Of a stretch of DNA of 64,000 nt, positions 15,978 through 26,493 are shown piece after piece (position 1 is the stretch's first letter; each line of letters starts with the position of its first letter). Position numbers and translations under genes: made by a program. Under the pieces are notes generated by a model. It ran no database searches. It had not been told where the DNA came from and was given only the letters and a program-made list of their open reading frames with translations. This stretch comes from Phycisphaeraceae bacterium (lineage in GTDB: Bacteria; Planctomycetota; Phycisphaerae; Phycisphaerales; UBA1924): contig JAHBXL010000004.1 of assembly GCA_019636495.1 (NCBI GenBank), positions 62,001 through 126,000 of the forward strand, in the 5' to 3' direction.

Positions 15978-18320
15978 CTACTTCCCCGGCTTCACATCCA
16001 CAATCCCCACATCGATGTACTGCCCGCCCCGCGTCTGCCTGCAGTGCACCGCGATGGTGTTCTCGCCGATGCGCAGCAGTTCCGCCGCATCGTTGCCCAG
16101 GGGCAGGGAGATGTAGCCCGTCGTGTAGCCGGTGCGCCGGAGCGCGAGCACGCCGTTGATGTAGACCTCGCAATCCTCATCGTGGTGGATGCTCCATGCG
16201 GGGTTGATCGGGTGCGCATCGAGGCGAATCGTCCGCCGAAGCCAGATGGCCGATGTCCCCCACTCCGTCCCCACCATCGCGCCCGGCGTGCCCCTGGTCC
16301 CGAAGCCCGCTCTCCCCTCTTTCCACGCCGCGGCGTCAAACCCCGGCTGTTCCCAGCCATCGGCGGGCTTCTCGAACGTGTAGCGCCAGGACTGCGGCGC
16401 GGTCTGCGCATCGGGGACGACGGTCTCAATCCGCGGCACCGGCCCGTACAGAGCGTTCGCCGCCGCGGCGGCCCTCTCGGGGTCGATCTTCCACACCTCG
16501 CGGTCGTACGTCAGCCAGCCGTTGACTTCGATCTCGACATCGGTGGTCTGGGTGTAGACCGCCGCGGCGAGGCCGCGGGCGATGTGGATGGGGAGTTGGT
16601 TGATGAGGTCGATGTACGCGGCGGTCAGTGACTCCTTGTCGGTGTAACTCTTATATCCCCAGTTGTTGCTGTCGAGCCAGGTGTGCCCCTCGATCGGCAG
16701 GCCGAGGCCGCCGAACTCGCCGAGGACCATGGCGCGGTTGGCATCGCGCGGGAGTTGGGGCGTGGGGGTTGCGGGGCCGGGATAGGCGTGGATGTCGTTG
16801 ACATCGCCATTGCCCATGTCGGTCCAGCCGCTGGCGTTGTTGATGAGGCGCGAGGGATCGATCCTCTTGCAGAGATCGACCATGGACTTTGACCATGCGA
16901 GATCGTCCTGTCCCCAGCCCTCGTTCCACGGCACCCACATGACGATCGACGGGTGCTGATCGAACGCGCGAATGATGGCTCGCATCTCGCGCTCGAAGTT
17001 CTTCTTCCACTCATCGGTCAGCGGCGGGTTTCCATGCGGGTTGTCGCTCTTGCCATCCCAGAAGAACGGGCTGGGGATGTCCTGCCAGACGAGGATGCCG
17101 AGTTTGTCGCAGGCGTGGTAGAACCGCTGGGATTCCACCTTCACGTGCTTGCGCAACATGTTTGCGCCCATTTTCTTCGCCGCGAGAATGTCGAAGATCA
17201 TCGCCTCTTCGGTGGGGGGTGTGTAGAGGCCATCGGGCCAGAAGCCCTGGTCGAGCGGGCCGAACTGGAAGGTGGGTGCGCCGTTGAGGCGAATGCGGTT
17301 GACACCGTTCTGGTCGCGGCTGATGTCGATATCGCGGAAGGCGAAGGAGGACTTCACGGTGTCGGTCTGGCCCATGTCGGTCGCGGTGACGACGAGTTCG
17401 TAGAGGAATGGGTCGGAAGGTGACCATGCGCGGGGATTGGGCACCCGGAGTTTGATCTGAGCTGTGCCGCCGGTCTGGCCGCGGGCAACTTCCTTGCCGT
17501 CGGCCAGCACGAGCGCGGTCGCGGAAAACATGCCGCGAGACCTCCAGCCCGCGCCGATGTCGATCGTCACATTTCCGGATCTCCGATCGGCATTGACCGC
17601 AAGGTTGTGAATGCCCATCTCCATGGTGACCGGCTCCAGCCACACCGTCTGCCAGATCCCGCTCGTCGGCGTGTACCAGATGCCGTGCGGGCTGAGCCAC
17701 TGCTTGCCGCGCGGCTGCCCGCCGGTGTCGGTCGGATCGGTGACGGTCACAACAAGTTCGTTCTCCGCGCCCGCCTTCAGCGCATCGGTGATGTTGAAAT
17801 TGAACGGGTCATAGCCCCCTGTGTGCTCGCCGACCTTGTGATCGTTGACGGTCACCGTGCACTTCCAATCGACTGCGCCGAAGTGGAGCCAGATGCGGTC
17901 TCCCTTCCAGTCTTCCGGGAGCGTGAAAGCGCGGCGGTAGTGCAGGGCCTGATCGGGCTTGAGCGCGCGGCCGACGCCGGAGAGCGCGGACTCGACGGGG
18001 TAGGGGACGAGGATCATGCCGTCGCCGAGCGCGGGCATCGGGGCATCCTTCGGCGTAATCGCATACTCCCACAGCCCATTGAGGTTCATCCACCGCTCGC
18101 GCTGCAGGAGCGGCCGCGGGTACTCGGGCCAGGGATTGGCGGGGTCAACGTCTTTGGCCCAGCGCGTCAGGAGTTTGCCGGGAACGGGCCGCCACGCCGC
18201 TTCGGCGGGGGGCTCCGCGGCGGCGTCGCTCGCATCGGTGGGCGCTGCCGCGGCGCAGAAACCCGCGGATACCGCGAGACTCACAGCCGCGACGACGACC
18301 AGAGAGGAGAAAGTCAGCAT
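15978..18320 (-). CDS. Secreted glycoside hydrolase family 2 protein
   Basis: About 780 residues with a signal peptide (MLTFSSLVVVAAVSLAVSAGFCAAAA). A GH2 jelly-roll sugar-binding domain follows (MNLNGLWEYAI, VPYPVESALSG, WLHFGAVDWKCTVTVNDHKVGEHTGGYDPF), then an Ig-like domain and the TIM-barrel with the acid/base Glu 467 in WVPWNEGWGQ and nucleophile Glu 535 in VLGEFGGLG. A C-terminal galactose-binding-like domain follows (DEDCEVYINGVLALRRTGY). GH2 enzymes release beta-galactose, -glucuronate or -mannose; substrate choice is not readable. The ATG at 18320 has GGAG eight bases upstream; a GTG at 18329 is also possible. It likely forms a unit with the downstream GH127 gene. Confidence 0.9.
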   Translation of the reverse strand: MLTFSSLVVVAAVSLAVSAGFCAAAAPTDASDAAAEPPAEAAWRPVPGKLLTRWAKDVDPANPWPEYPRPLLQRERWMNLNGLWEYAITPKDAPMPALGDGMILVPYPVESALSGVGRALKPDQALHYRRAFTLPEDWKGDRIWLHFGAVDWKCTVTVNDHKVGEHTGGYDPFNFNITDALKAGAENELVVTVTDPTDTGGQPRGKQWLSPHGIWYTPTSGIWQTVWLEPVTMEMGIHNLAVNADRRSGNVTIDIGAGWRSRGMFSATALVLADGKEVARGQTGGTAQIKLRVPNPRAWSPSDPFLYELVVTATDMGQTDTVKSSFAFRDIDISRDQNGVNRIRLNGAPTFQFGPLDQGFWPDGLYTPPTEEAMIFDILAAKKMGANMLRKHVKVESQRFYHACDKLGILVWQDIPSPFFWDGKSDNPHGNPPLTDEWKKNFEREMRAIIRAFDQHPSIVMWVPWNEGWGQDDLAWSKSMVDLCKRIDPSRLINNASGWTDMGNGDVNDIHAYPGPATPTPQLPRDANRAMVLGEFGGLGLPIEGHTWLDSNNWGYKSYTDKESLTAAYIDLINQLPIHIARGLAAAVYTQTTDVEIEVNGWLTYDREVWKIDPERAAAAANALYGPVPRIETVVPDAQTAPQSWRYTFEKPADGWEQPGFDAAAWKEGRAGFGTRGTPGAMVGTEWGTSAIWLRRTIRLDAHPINPAWSIHHDEDCEVYINGVLALRRTGYTTGYISLPLGNDAAELLRIGENTIAVHCRQTRGGQYIDVGIVDVKPGK

Positions 18321-18476
18321 GGCAGACACTCCGGCGTGAGCGGGCGCGGCAGTGCGAGGGTGCGATCAGCACCCATGGATGGCCAAGCACGCGCAGGCAG
18401 TCTACCGGGGTTGGTGCGACGGATGCGAAGGAGAATCGATGGCCCGATCTTGCGCTCGGGGCTCTCCGGATGGGGA

Positions 18477-21400
18477 TCAGCGCCCTGCGCCTGCCGCGGC
18501 GGGCTTCTTCTGCCAAGGCTTCCCGCCCCGCCCGTTCATCGTCTCCACCGTCACGCCGCCCACCACGCGCACGCAGCCCTCCCCCAGTCGCCGCGACAGT
18601 TCCGCCACCATCGCCGCGCTCAGCCGCACACGCAGGTGCGGCGACGCTTCGAGGCGGACGCGCTGGTGCGGCAGGTCCACCACAAGGTCGAGCGGGAACG
18701 CCGCGGCACGCTCATCAGCCGATGCCGCGCGCGCGGGCGCACTGCCGTTCGAGCCGCCAGCGCCGGCCGCGAGCCGTTCATCCCCGCCGCCGAGACTCGC
18801 CTCGCGGACGATCGCCGCGAGTTCCCGCAGTTTCTGCGAGCCATCGCCATTGAGTCGCTCGGCATCGAGGCGGACCCAGAGTTTCCCGGGCATCAGCGGC
18901 ACGCCATCGATCGGCACCACGCGATCGACGATCACCTGCACGTTGTTCTGCTGCCCGCCCCCCCCCCACGCCCCCCGCGCCCCCCCCGCCCGCCCCGCCG
19001 CCGCGGCCCTTTCCATTGCTCGGCATCGCGCCGGGTTCATCATCGATCGCGCCGGCATTGCTATTGGGCGCGGCACCGGCACGCGACCGATCTATCCGCC
19101 CCACCACAAACACCGCGTTGCCCGGCTGCACCGTGTCCACAAACTGCGCATAGCGATCGGCGAACAGCACCACCTCGATCGAGCCGCCCTGGTCTTCGAT
19201 CGGCACGATCGCCATCTTCTGCCCCGCGCTGCGCCCGGTCTTCACGATCAACGTCCGCACCGAGCCGATCAGCCCCGCCAGCACCACCCGCGAATCGTGG
19301 GCCAACGCCTTCGCCGCATCGCACCCCGCCGTGACGAACACCTTCGTCCACGCGCTCCATTCCTCCAGCGGATGGCTCGAGACGTAGAACCCGAGCACTT
19401 CCTTCTCCCTGGCCAGCGTGTCGCTCTCGCTCCACGCCGTCGTCTTCGCCAGCAGCGAGCCCTCCGCCTTCGCCCCGGACTTGGCTCCCGCCCCCGCGCC
19501 GCCCCCCATGAACAGCCCGCCCTGCCCAGCCGCCTTGTCCTGTGCCACCTTCTGCGCCGCCGACATCGCCGACTCGATGCTCGCGCACATTGCCGCGCGC
19601 AGCCCGCGACCCTCCGGCGGGTGCAGCGAGTCCATCGCGCCGCACTTGATGAGCGCCTCCAGCGTCGTCTTGTTCAGAAGATTCGCATTGCCCCCGCTCG
19701 CAGAGCCGTTCGCGCCCGCCGCGGCGGCCTGCGCCGCAAGCCGCGCCATCACGCGCTCGCAAAAATCAAACAACGAGGTGAACCGCTTCGGCGGCGCGCC
19801 CGCGCCCCCCCCGCCCCCGTCCCGCTCCTGCACAATCGCTTCGATCGCCTTGTCGCCCGCCCCCTTGATGGCCCGCAGCCCGAACCGCACGTGCCCGTGC
19901 AGCGCATCCCGCGGCTCGCCCTCATCAAACACCACGCCGAAGTCCTCGCGCGACAGGTTCACATCCGGCGGACGAACCTCCACCCCCATCTTCCCGTTCA
20001 CAAACCGCGTCGTCCGGCAGTCCTCGACATACGGGATCCAGTCCGCCACCTTCTGCGCCTGGCTCTCATACGTCAGAAACGCCGCCATGTACTGGTTCGG
20101 GAAATACGTCTTGAGATACGCTGTCTGGTACGCCACGATCGCGTACCCCGTCGAGTGGCTCTTGTTGAAGCCGTACCCGGCGAACTTCAAGATGAGTTCG
20201 AACAACTCCTCGGCCGCCTGCCTTGTCAGGCCCTGCTGCTGCGCGCCCTCGACAAACTTCGGCCGCTCCTTCTCGATCTTGTCGTGCTTCTTCTTGCCGA
20301 TGTTCTTGATCAGCGTGTACGCATCGCGAAGTTTGATCCCGCCTAGGCCGTGCACAATCTGCATGACCTGCTCCTGATACACCATCACGCCGTACGTCTC
20401 GGCCGTGTACCCGTCCACGATCGGGTGCACCCGCGGCACCTCCGCCTGCCCGTGCTTGCGCCGGTTGTAATCGGGAATCAGGTCCATCGGGCCCGGACGG
20501 AACAGCGCGTTGGCCGCGATCAGGTCCTCCAGGCGATCCGGCCGCATATCGACCAGCAGCCGCCGCATCCCGCCCGATTCAAACTGGAACACCCCCGTCG
20601 TGTCCGCCCGCTGAAACAGCCCGAACACCCTCGGGTCGTCGTAGGCCAGACGCTCCAGATCGAGAGGATGTACCGATGTCGGATGGGCGATGTCGGATGT
20701 CGGATGTGCGGAGGACTTGCCGCTCTTCGTCGCGGCATCGGCCTGCCGTGCGGCGAGCGTGCGCTGGTAGTCCTCGGCGCGCCCGACCGCCTTCCAGATC
20801 TCCTCCTCGCTCAGCGTCTCGCGGATCAACTTCTTCGCCCGCTCGATCACGCTCAGCGTGCGCAGCCCCAGAAAGTCCATCTTCAGAAGGCCGACCTTCT
20901 CGCACGTCGGCCCGTCCCACTGCGTCACCACCTCGTGCTCCGCCGCGCCCGACTGCTTGTACAGCGGCACGATCTCGTGCAGCGGCCGTGTCGCCACGAT
21001 CACGCCCGCGGCGTGCACGCTCGCGTGCCGCGCCTGCCCCTCGATCGTCCGCGCGTTGTCGATCAGCGCGCGCAGCGTCTCCGCCTCGGCCCGTTGCCCC
21101 GGCGGAAGGTTCTGGTGCAGTTTGTCGATCGCCCCGCCGTCCCCCTCGTAAATCCTCCGCAGTTCCGGCTCCTGCCCCAGCGCATCATCCAGCGTGATGT
21201 TCAACTGCTCGGGAACCAGTTTGGCCACCCGGTCCGCCACCGGCAGCGGCACCGCCAGCACCCGCGCCACATCGCGGATCGCCGCGCGGGCCTTCAGCGT
21301 CCCAAATGTAATAATCTGCGCCACGTGCCCATACTTACGTCGAACATAGTCGATCACCGCCGCGCGGCCGTCCTGGCACAGGTCGATGTCGATGTCGGGG

Positions 21401-23052
21401 TACTCGCTGCGATCCGGGTCCGTGAACCGCTCGAACAGCAGCCCGTACCGCACCGGGCACGCGTTCGACAGCCCCAGCACATACCCGACCATCGTGCCCA
21501 CGCCCGAGCCGCGGGCATTGGCCGGAATGCCCCGCTGCCGGCCCCAGTTCACAAAGTCCCACACAATCAGAAAATACGCCGCGATGTTCTTGTCGCACAA
21601 AATCGTCAGTTCCCGCTCCAGCCGCGCGCGGATGTCGTCACGGTTCGCGGCGTTCTCCTTCGGCCCGTAGCGCCAGATCACGCCCGCATCCGACAGCATC
21701 CGCAACGCGCGGTCGCACTCGGCCTTCGCCGCGCCGTTGATCTCCGCCCGCTCCTCGGCGGTCGCTCCGTCGTCAAACCGCAGCGGCACGACCTCGAACT
21801 CGTCGCAGTACGCGGCGAACCACGCCGTCAGATCGCCCGCAAACCGCGGCTCATCCCACGCCGGCATGTCCGCCCACTCATCGCCCTTCTTCCCCTTTGC
21901 GGCCTTGCTGTTCTGCTGCTCCGCTGCTCTCCTTCGCTGCACCCGAACCATCGGCGCGTGGTTCTGACCGATCGGCGGCTTCGCGCCCCCCACCGCGCAC
22001 CGCGCCGCGATCCGCAGCGTGTTGTCCAGAGCCTCCCGCCCGATCTCCTCCCACTCCCCGCCCACGTACTGCGCCTCGAAGATCTCGCGCATCTCCGCCG
22101 GCGACTTCACGTACAACTCTTCGGGGTACCGCAGCCGCTCGGTGTCGTGCTTCACCTTGCCCATCGAGATGCAGATCAGCGTGTCGTGCGCATCGTGGTC
22201 CTCGGCCCGCAGAAAGTGCGAATCGTTGTCGCACACCAGCGGAGCGCCCACCTCCCGCGCCATCCGCACCAGGTGCTTGTTGATCGAGTTCTGCTCAGGC
22301 ACGTGGTGCTGCAACTCGACAAAGAACCGCGCCCTCGCGGCATCTCTCCCCGCGGCCCCCCCACCAAACGTGTCGCGGTGCCACACCGCGCTCTCCAGCG
22401 CCCTGTCCCACCACTTCGAATCCCCCGTGCGCTCGAAGTTCAGCAGGTGGTCGCCCATCTCGCTGCCCAGGTGACCGTTGATGGCGATCAACCCCGCGCT
22501 GTGCGCGGCGAGCAGCGCGCGGTCAATCCGCGGCTTGAAGTAGAACCCCGTGAGATACGCCTCGCTGCACAGATACACCAGGTTGTCCCACCCCTCCTGC
22601 GTCTCGGCCAGCAGAACCAGGTGGTACCCGCCATCCGAAACTCCGGTGTATGTCCGGTCCTGCCGCGTGCGCTCCGGCGGCGTGACATACGCCTCGACCC
22701 CGAGAATCGGAACAATGCCCGCATCCCTCGCGGCCTGGTAAAAACTCGCCGCGCCGAACAGGTTGCCGTGATCCGTCACGGCCACCGACCACATCCCCAG
22801 TTCCTTCACGCGCTTGACCAACTTGTCGACGCGGTTGCCCCCATCCAGCAGCGAGTACTCGCTGTGCAGGTGCAGATGCGCAAAGCCCTTGCCCAGGTCC
22901 TTGGGCGATCCATCCGGGTTCAACCACTGCGCAAGCGGGCTGTCAGGAGGCACCTGGTGGGCCGGCACTCCGTGCCGGGTCTCCGGGTGGGCCGGCACTC
23001 CGTGCCGGCCCTCAGCCTTGCCTGCCTCCTTGCCCTTCGCCGCGCCCGCCAT
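18477..23052 (-). CDS. dnaE: DNA polymerase III alpha subunit DnaE, with a frameshift near the 3' end
   Basis: This is the replicative polymerase, about 1525 codons. The N-terminus has the PHP domain (FAHLHLHSEYSLLDGGNRVDKLV, AVTDHGNLFGAASFY). The palm has the catalytic aspartates in YPDIDIDLCQDGR, then FGTLKARAAIRDVARVL, KMDFLGLRTLSVIERA, FQFESGGMRRLL and YGFNKSHSTGYAIVAYQTAYLK. A clamp-binding-like QGGLF lies near the C-terminus. In the G-rich tract complementary to 18958-18987 (runs of 10, 6 and 8 C on the plus strand) the frame slips: the upstream frame continues as Gly/Arg-rich sequence to 18778, while the true C-terminal domain (NNVQVIVDRVVPIDGVPLMPGKLWVRLDAE) is in the neighbouring frame to 18477. 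One G too many, or two too few, would explain it. The start MAGAAKGKE is at 23052. The first 60 residues include a repeat-derived peptide RHGVPAH twice. Confidence 0.9.
18958..18987. repeat. Homopolymer C runs (10, 6 and 8) at the dnaE frameshift
   Basis: The plus strand has C10 at 18958-18967, C6 at 18971-18976 and C8 at 18980-18987, separated by ACG and GCG. Indels are common in such tracts, either in sequencing or by real slippage. Confidence 0.85.
22957..23010. repeat. Two tandem palindromic repeats inside dnaE
   Basis: CCGGCAC-tcc-GTGCCGG occurs at 22962-22978 and 22992-23008, within a 30-base repeated unit starting GTGGGCCGG. On the dnaE strand it encodes RHGVPAHPET and RHGVPAHQ. The same palindrome is repeated in the pyrB-pyrE gap at 42056-42125. 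Confidence 0.85.
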
Positions 23053-23216
23053 GTGCTCTCTTCGCTCCGGCTCCGCCGGTGTGTGCAGTGGTGAAAGGGC
23101 ATCGTCGCGCTTCCATCGCACGAGGTCAAGAGGACATCAAAGATGAAGCCCGCGGCGGGCCCAGAACGCCGTTCGGCAACCCCCCGGATGGGCGGGGGGC
23201 TGGTGCCAAACACGAC

Positions 23217-23681
23217 TCAACCACCCTCATACTCCGCCCAACTGCTGCTCGTCTCCGTCACGCGCACGCGCTCGACACGGGCACCCTGCGGGAATCGGTA
23301 CTCCAGCCCCTGCTCATCGCGATACACCCGCCCAGCGCGCAACTCGCTCTCCAGAAACCGGTAGATCTTCTCCGCCAGCACCTCCGTCGTCGGATCGACG
23401 CCCTCCAGCGCAACCACGCGCTCCTTCAACGGCGCAAGCGCTGCGGCCATCGCGTCCGCGCTGTTGATCAGCATCGCGTGATCGAACCGCGCCAGAAACG
23501 GCCCCAGCGCGAGTTTCAACGTCTTGAAGTCGCACACCATGTCCTGCCCATCCAGCGCATCGGCGACAAGCACCACATCCACCCGCCGGCTGTGCCCGTG
23601 CGGAAACCGGCACAGGCCCGGGTGCTTCGAGAGCATGTGCCCGCTCTCGATCTCGAACGACTTGCAGATGCGGTACGGCAT
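23217..23681 (-). CDS. queD: 6-carboxy-5,6,7,8-tetrahydropterin synthase QueD
   Basis: A 154-residue protein of the PTPS/QueD family, which converts 7,8-dihydroneopterin triphosphate to 6-carboxytetrahydropterin in preQ0/queuosine synthesis. The zinc histidines are in ESGHML and FPHGHS, the catalytic Cys is in HPGLCRFPHGH, and the family motifs VCDFKTLK, RFDHAMLIN, DPTTEVLAEKI and VTETSSSWAEY follow in order. It lies downstream of queE on the same strand after a 147-bp gap that contains a hairpin and a 13-G run, so expression may be partly separate from queC-queE. Confidence 0.93.
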   Translation of the reverse strand: MPYRICKSFEIESGHMLSKHPGLCRFPHGHSRRVDVVLVADALDGQDMVCDFKTLKLALGPFLARFDHAMLINSADAMAAALAPLKERVVALEGVDPTTEVLAEKIYRFLESELRAGRVYRDEQGLEYRFPQGARVERVRVTETSSSWAEYEGG

Positions 23682-23728
23682 GGAAGGTGGCAGGAGGGAG
23701 GTCGGAGAGAAATCAGTTCGCTCTGGGT

Positions 23729-23759
23729 GCTGAGCCGCCGCTCAGCGGGGGGGGGGGGG
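23729..23759. repeat. Hairpin followed by a 13-G run between queE and queD
   Basis: GCTGAGC-cgcc-GCTCAGC (23729-23746) is directly followed by 13 G at 23747-23759. The tract is prone to slippage but lies outside coding sequence. No regulatory class recognised. Confidence 0.6.
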
Positions 23760-23828
23760 TCGCGGAGAATCATTGGTCGGCCGAGCCCCATTCGCCGCTC
23801 TGTCCGCTTGCGGGCTTTCCGCATCCGC

Positions 23829-24566
23829 TCACGTCCCCCGCACGTTCCCGAACAACTCCAGGTGCAGCCGGTGGCAATACCGCCACCCGCGGGCCATGCA
23901 CAACTTCACCGCCGCATCCACGTGCCCGCGAGCCGGCGGCGTCCCCTCCGGCATCACCAGCACATCCTCCGGCTTCCAGCCCCGCAACCGTCCCAGAAGG
24001 TCGTCGATCTCCCCCGCATCGCCCTCCGCCGACACCACAAACTTCAACTGCCGCGATGGAAACTCATCGATCAACCGTTGCAGCACCGGAACATTGATCC
24101 GCCGCGACTCGTGCCGCGCAGCCCACGCCCCCGAAACATCGCGCGCATCATCCCGCGGCGTCGAGTTCGACAGTTTCGGACTGATCGACATCAAATCGCA
24201 CGTCACGCCGCCGTCGGGGATCACCGTCCCCGCCGTCTCGATCGTCACGTGCATCCCCGCGCCGCCCCCCCCGATCGGCGCGGCAATCCTCGCCGAGAGT
24301 TCCGTCAACTGCGCGAACATCATCGGCTCGCCCCCCGTCAGCACCGCGTGCCGCACACCCCGCACCGCCGCCGCACGCGCCTCCTCGACAATCGAGTCGA
24401 TGGTGCGCCGGGCGCCATCGGGCTGCCACGAGGCGTACGGCGTGTCGCACCATCGGCACCGCAGGTTGCACCCCGACACGCGCACGAAAAGGCTCGGCAC
24501 GCCCGCCAGTTTCCCCTCGCCCTGGATCGAAACGAACGTCTCCGAGATGGGCATCGACTCGCTCAT
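23829..24566 (-). CDS. queE: 7-carboxy-7-deazaguanine synthase QueE
   Basis: A 245-residue radical-SAM enzyme that converts 6-carboxytetrahydropterin to 7-carboxy-7-deazaguanine. It begins with ISETFVSIQGEGKLAGVPSLFVRVSGCN and has the radical-SAM cluster in CNLRCRWC (C-x3-C-x2-C). The SAM-binding TGGEPMM and the C-terminal QLKFVVSA and MPEG motifs are present. The ATG at 24566 overlaps the queC stop as ATGA, so the two are translationally coupled; the frame is open further upstream but that part reads as out-of-frame queC. Confidence 0.93.
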   Translation of the reverse strand: MSESMPISETFVSIQGEGKLAGVPSLFVRVSGCNLRCRWCDTPYASWQPDGARRTIDSIVEEARAAAVRGVRHAVLTGGEPMMFAQLTELSARIAAPIGGGGAGMHVTIETAGTVIPDGGVTCDLMSISPKLSNSTPRDDARDVSGAWAARHESRRINVPVLQRLIDEFPSRQLKFVVSAEGDAGEIDDLLGRLRGWKPEDVLVMPEGTPPARGHVDAAVKLCMARGWRYCHRLHLELFGNVRGT

Positions 24567-25351
24567 GCGCCGCGCGACCCTCCCGCAAACCCGCCCGCCC
24601 CCGCATCGATCCACGGCCGCACGCCCGGTTGATACTCCGTCGGGTCGGCAACTCCCGCCGCGGCGAACGCGCGGGCCCGAATCACGCACGAATCGCAATG
24701 CCCGCACGCCTGCGCACGCCCGCCCTCCACACGCGGGTCATAGCACGACGTCGTCAACACAAAGTCCACGCCCAGCCGCGCACCCAGCCGGATGATCTCG
24801 ACCTTGCTCAGATGCAGCAGCGGCGCGTGCACGCGCAGCGTGCGGCCATCCTCCGCGCCCGCCTTCGTCCCCGCGTTCGCCGCCGCCTCAAACGCCCGCA
24901 AAAACGGCTCGCGGCAATCCGGATAGCCCGAATAGTCCACCGCGTTCGCGCCGATGTCGATCCGATCCGCGCCGATTGTCTCCGCCAGCGCTGCCGCGCA
25001 CGACAGAAAAATCAGATTCCGCGCCGGAACATACGTGATCGGCACTTCGTGCCCGCCCGCGCCCAAGACCCCCGGCCGATCCTTCGGCACGTCGATGTCC
25101 GCCGTCAGCGCCGAACCGCCGATCGACCGCAAGTCCATCCGCAGCGTGACGTGCCGCGACGGATCGATCCCCGCCGCGCTCGCCACCCGCGCTGCCGCGC
25201 CCAGTTCCACCCGGTGCCGCTGCCCATAGTCAAACGTGATCGCCCCCACCCGCGCAGCGCCAAACTCGGCGCACGCCGCCGCCAGCGTCACAGCGCTGTC
25301 GAGCCCGCCGGAAACCAGCACCACCACCTGTTGAGCGTGTCGTGTCAGCAC
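24563..25351 (-). CDS. queC: 7-cyano-7-deazaguanine synthase QueC
   Basis: A 262-residue enzyme that uses ATP and ammonia to turn 7-carboxy-7-deazaguanine into preQ0. The N-terminal ATP-pyrophosphatase loop is VSGGLDSAV. FDYGQRH, YVPARNLIFLS, GANAVDYSGYPDCR and a C-terminal zinc site CYDPRVEGG..CGHCDSCVIRA follow. It is the first gene of the queC-queE-queD run. The 128 bp upstream separate it from a divergent secreted-protein gene; I looked for a preQ1 riboswitch there and did not find a convincing one. Confidence 0.94.
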   Translation of the reverse strand: MLTRHAQQVVVLVSGGLDSAVTLAAACAEFGAARVGAITFDYGQRHRVELGAAARVASAAGIDPSRHVTLRMDLRSIGGSALTADIDVPKDRPGVLGAGGHEVPITYVPARNLIFLSCAAALAETIGADRIDIGANAVDYSGYPDCREPFLRAFEAAANAGTKAGAEDGRTLRVHAPLLHLSKVEIIRLGARLGVDFVLTTSCYDPRVEGGRAQACGHCDSCVIRARAFAAAGVADPTEYQPGVRPWIDAGAGGFAGGSRGA

Positions 25352-25479
25352 GTTGTTCGTATCGTAGGTTCAGGCTATTGCAAAGATCGCCGCGCAACCC
25401 GCCCGCGACTCTGGCCGCACCCCGGGATCGTGATACGCTGATCAACAGCACTCCGCGCCACATCTCAAGGAGCAAGACC

Positions 25480-26493
25480 ATGATGCGCACACTCGCATTC
25501 GCCGCCGCGTGCCTCGTCGGCAGCCTCTGGTCAACATCCATCGCGGCGTCCGCCCAGCCCGCCTCGGCCTCCGGCGCCGGTTCGCGCCCCACACCCTCCG
25601 CCGCGGCCACAGCGCGACCGGTCATCTACCGCCTCGCCGGAGATTCCGCCTCGCTCCTCGCCTGCTTCGATCCGTGCGACTGCGTCATGCACGTCGAGAG
25701 CGACCTCATCGGCACCATGCAACTCGCCGCGCTCCCGAGCCCGACACCAATGGAGCGCCGATACCGCGTCTCCGATGTGAACTTCCGCATCAACGAAGAC
25801 GGGCACGACATCCTCATCCGCGGCGAAGGAACCTACACCTGGTACTCGCACATGGGCTCGCTCACCGTCCTGGCCCACCGCATGGAACTCGACCTGCGCA
25901 TCGGCGATGAAGAACCCCGACGCTACGACAGCGGCATCATCGCCGGCGCGTCCGATGGACCCTTCCCGCCCATCCGCATCGAGATCGACCACAGCAACCG
26001 CGAGTGCTTCGACCGCGTCCTCACCATCGACGCCGCGCCGGTGAACCACGCCGAGTTCATCCCCTACACCCTGACCGACCAATCAACCTATACCCGCGGC
26101 TGCCTGCCACCGTGCCTCTGCCCGCTGCTGGAAACACGCCCCGTCACCGGCGGCATGGTGATGATCCCCCTCGATCCAATGGACCACACACCCGCCGTGC
26201 AGGAGTGGGCCGTCGTCCGCATCAACTGCACCATCGCGCGCCCACAGGCCGAGTCCGCCGCGACCGGCTCAGGCTTCTACAGCGTCACCCCCGCCGCGGC
26301 GGTCCCCTTCCGCCATCGACTGCTCATCGCCTTGACCCTCGATGCCCAGCCCGAGCGCATCTGGAACAGCGGCTGGGCCGAGTTGGATGCCAACGACATC
26401 GTCTTCCCCCCGCAGAACCTCGCCATCGATGCCGCCCTCAACGGGTTCTTCTGCTTCGATGAAGTCTTCGCCATCCGTGCCCGCCGACCCTAG
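25480..26493 (+). CDS. Secreted hypothetical protein
   Basis: A 337-residue exported protein with signal peptide MMRTLAFAAACLVGSLWSTSIAASA, then a Ser/Ala-rich linker and a beta-rich domain. It contains a CFDPCDC motif and a later CLPPCLCPL motif, two similar Cys clusters that may bind metal or form disulfides. AAGGAG is nine bases before the ATG. Segments such as RVSDVNFRINEDGHDILIRGEGTY look like a folded beta-sandwich. I do not recognise the family. It stands alone between the divergent queC gene and a prepilin-like gene. Confidence 0.75.
   Translation: MMRTLAFAAACLVGSLWSTSIAASAQPASASGAGSRPTPSAAATARPVIYRLAGDSASLLACFDPCDCVMHVESDLIGTMQLAALPSPTPMERRYRVSDVNFRINEDGHDILIRGEGTYTWYSHMGSLTVLAHRMELDLRIGDEEPRRYDSGIIAGASDGPFPPIRIEIDHSNRECFDRVLTIDAAPVNHAEFIPYTLTDQSTYTRGCLPPCLCPLLETRPVTGGMVMIPLDPMDHTPAVQEWAVVRINCTIARPQAESAATGSGFYSVTPAAAVPFRHRLLIALTLDAQPERIWNSGWAELDANDIVFPPQNLAIDAALNGFFCFDEVFAIRARRP

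Noticed and set aside
20350..23094. A 914-residue plus-strand frame opposite dnaE
   Set aside because: Shadow of dnaE: Arg/His/Pro-rich without any recognisable domain.
25352..25479. preQ1 riboswitch upstream of queC
   Set aside because: No preQ1-I, -II or -III core could be drawn in the queC leader on the minus strand; the A-rich tail and CUA loop elements are missing.
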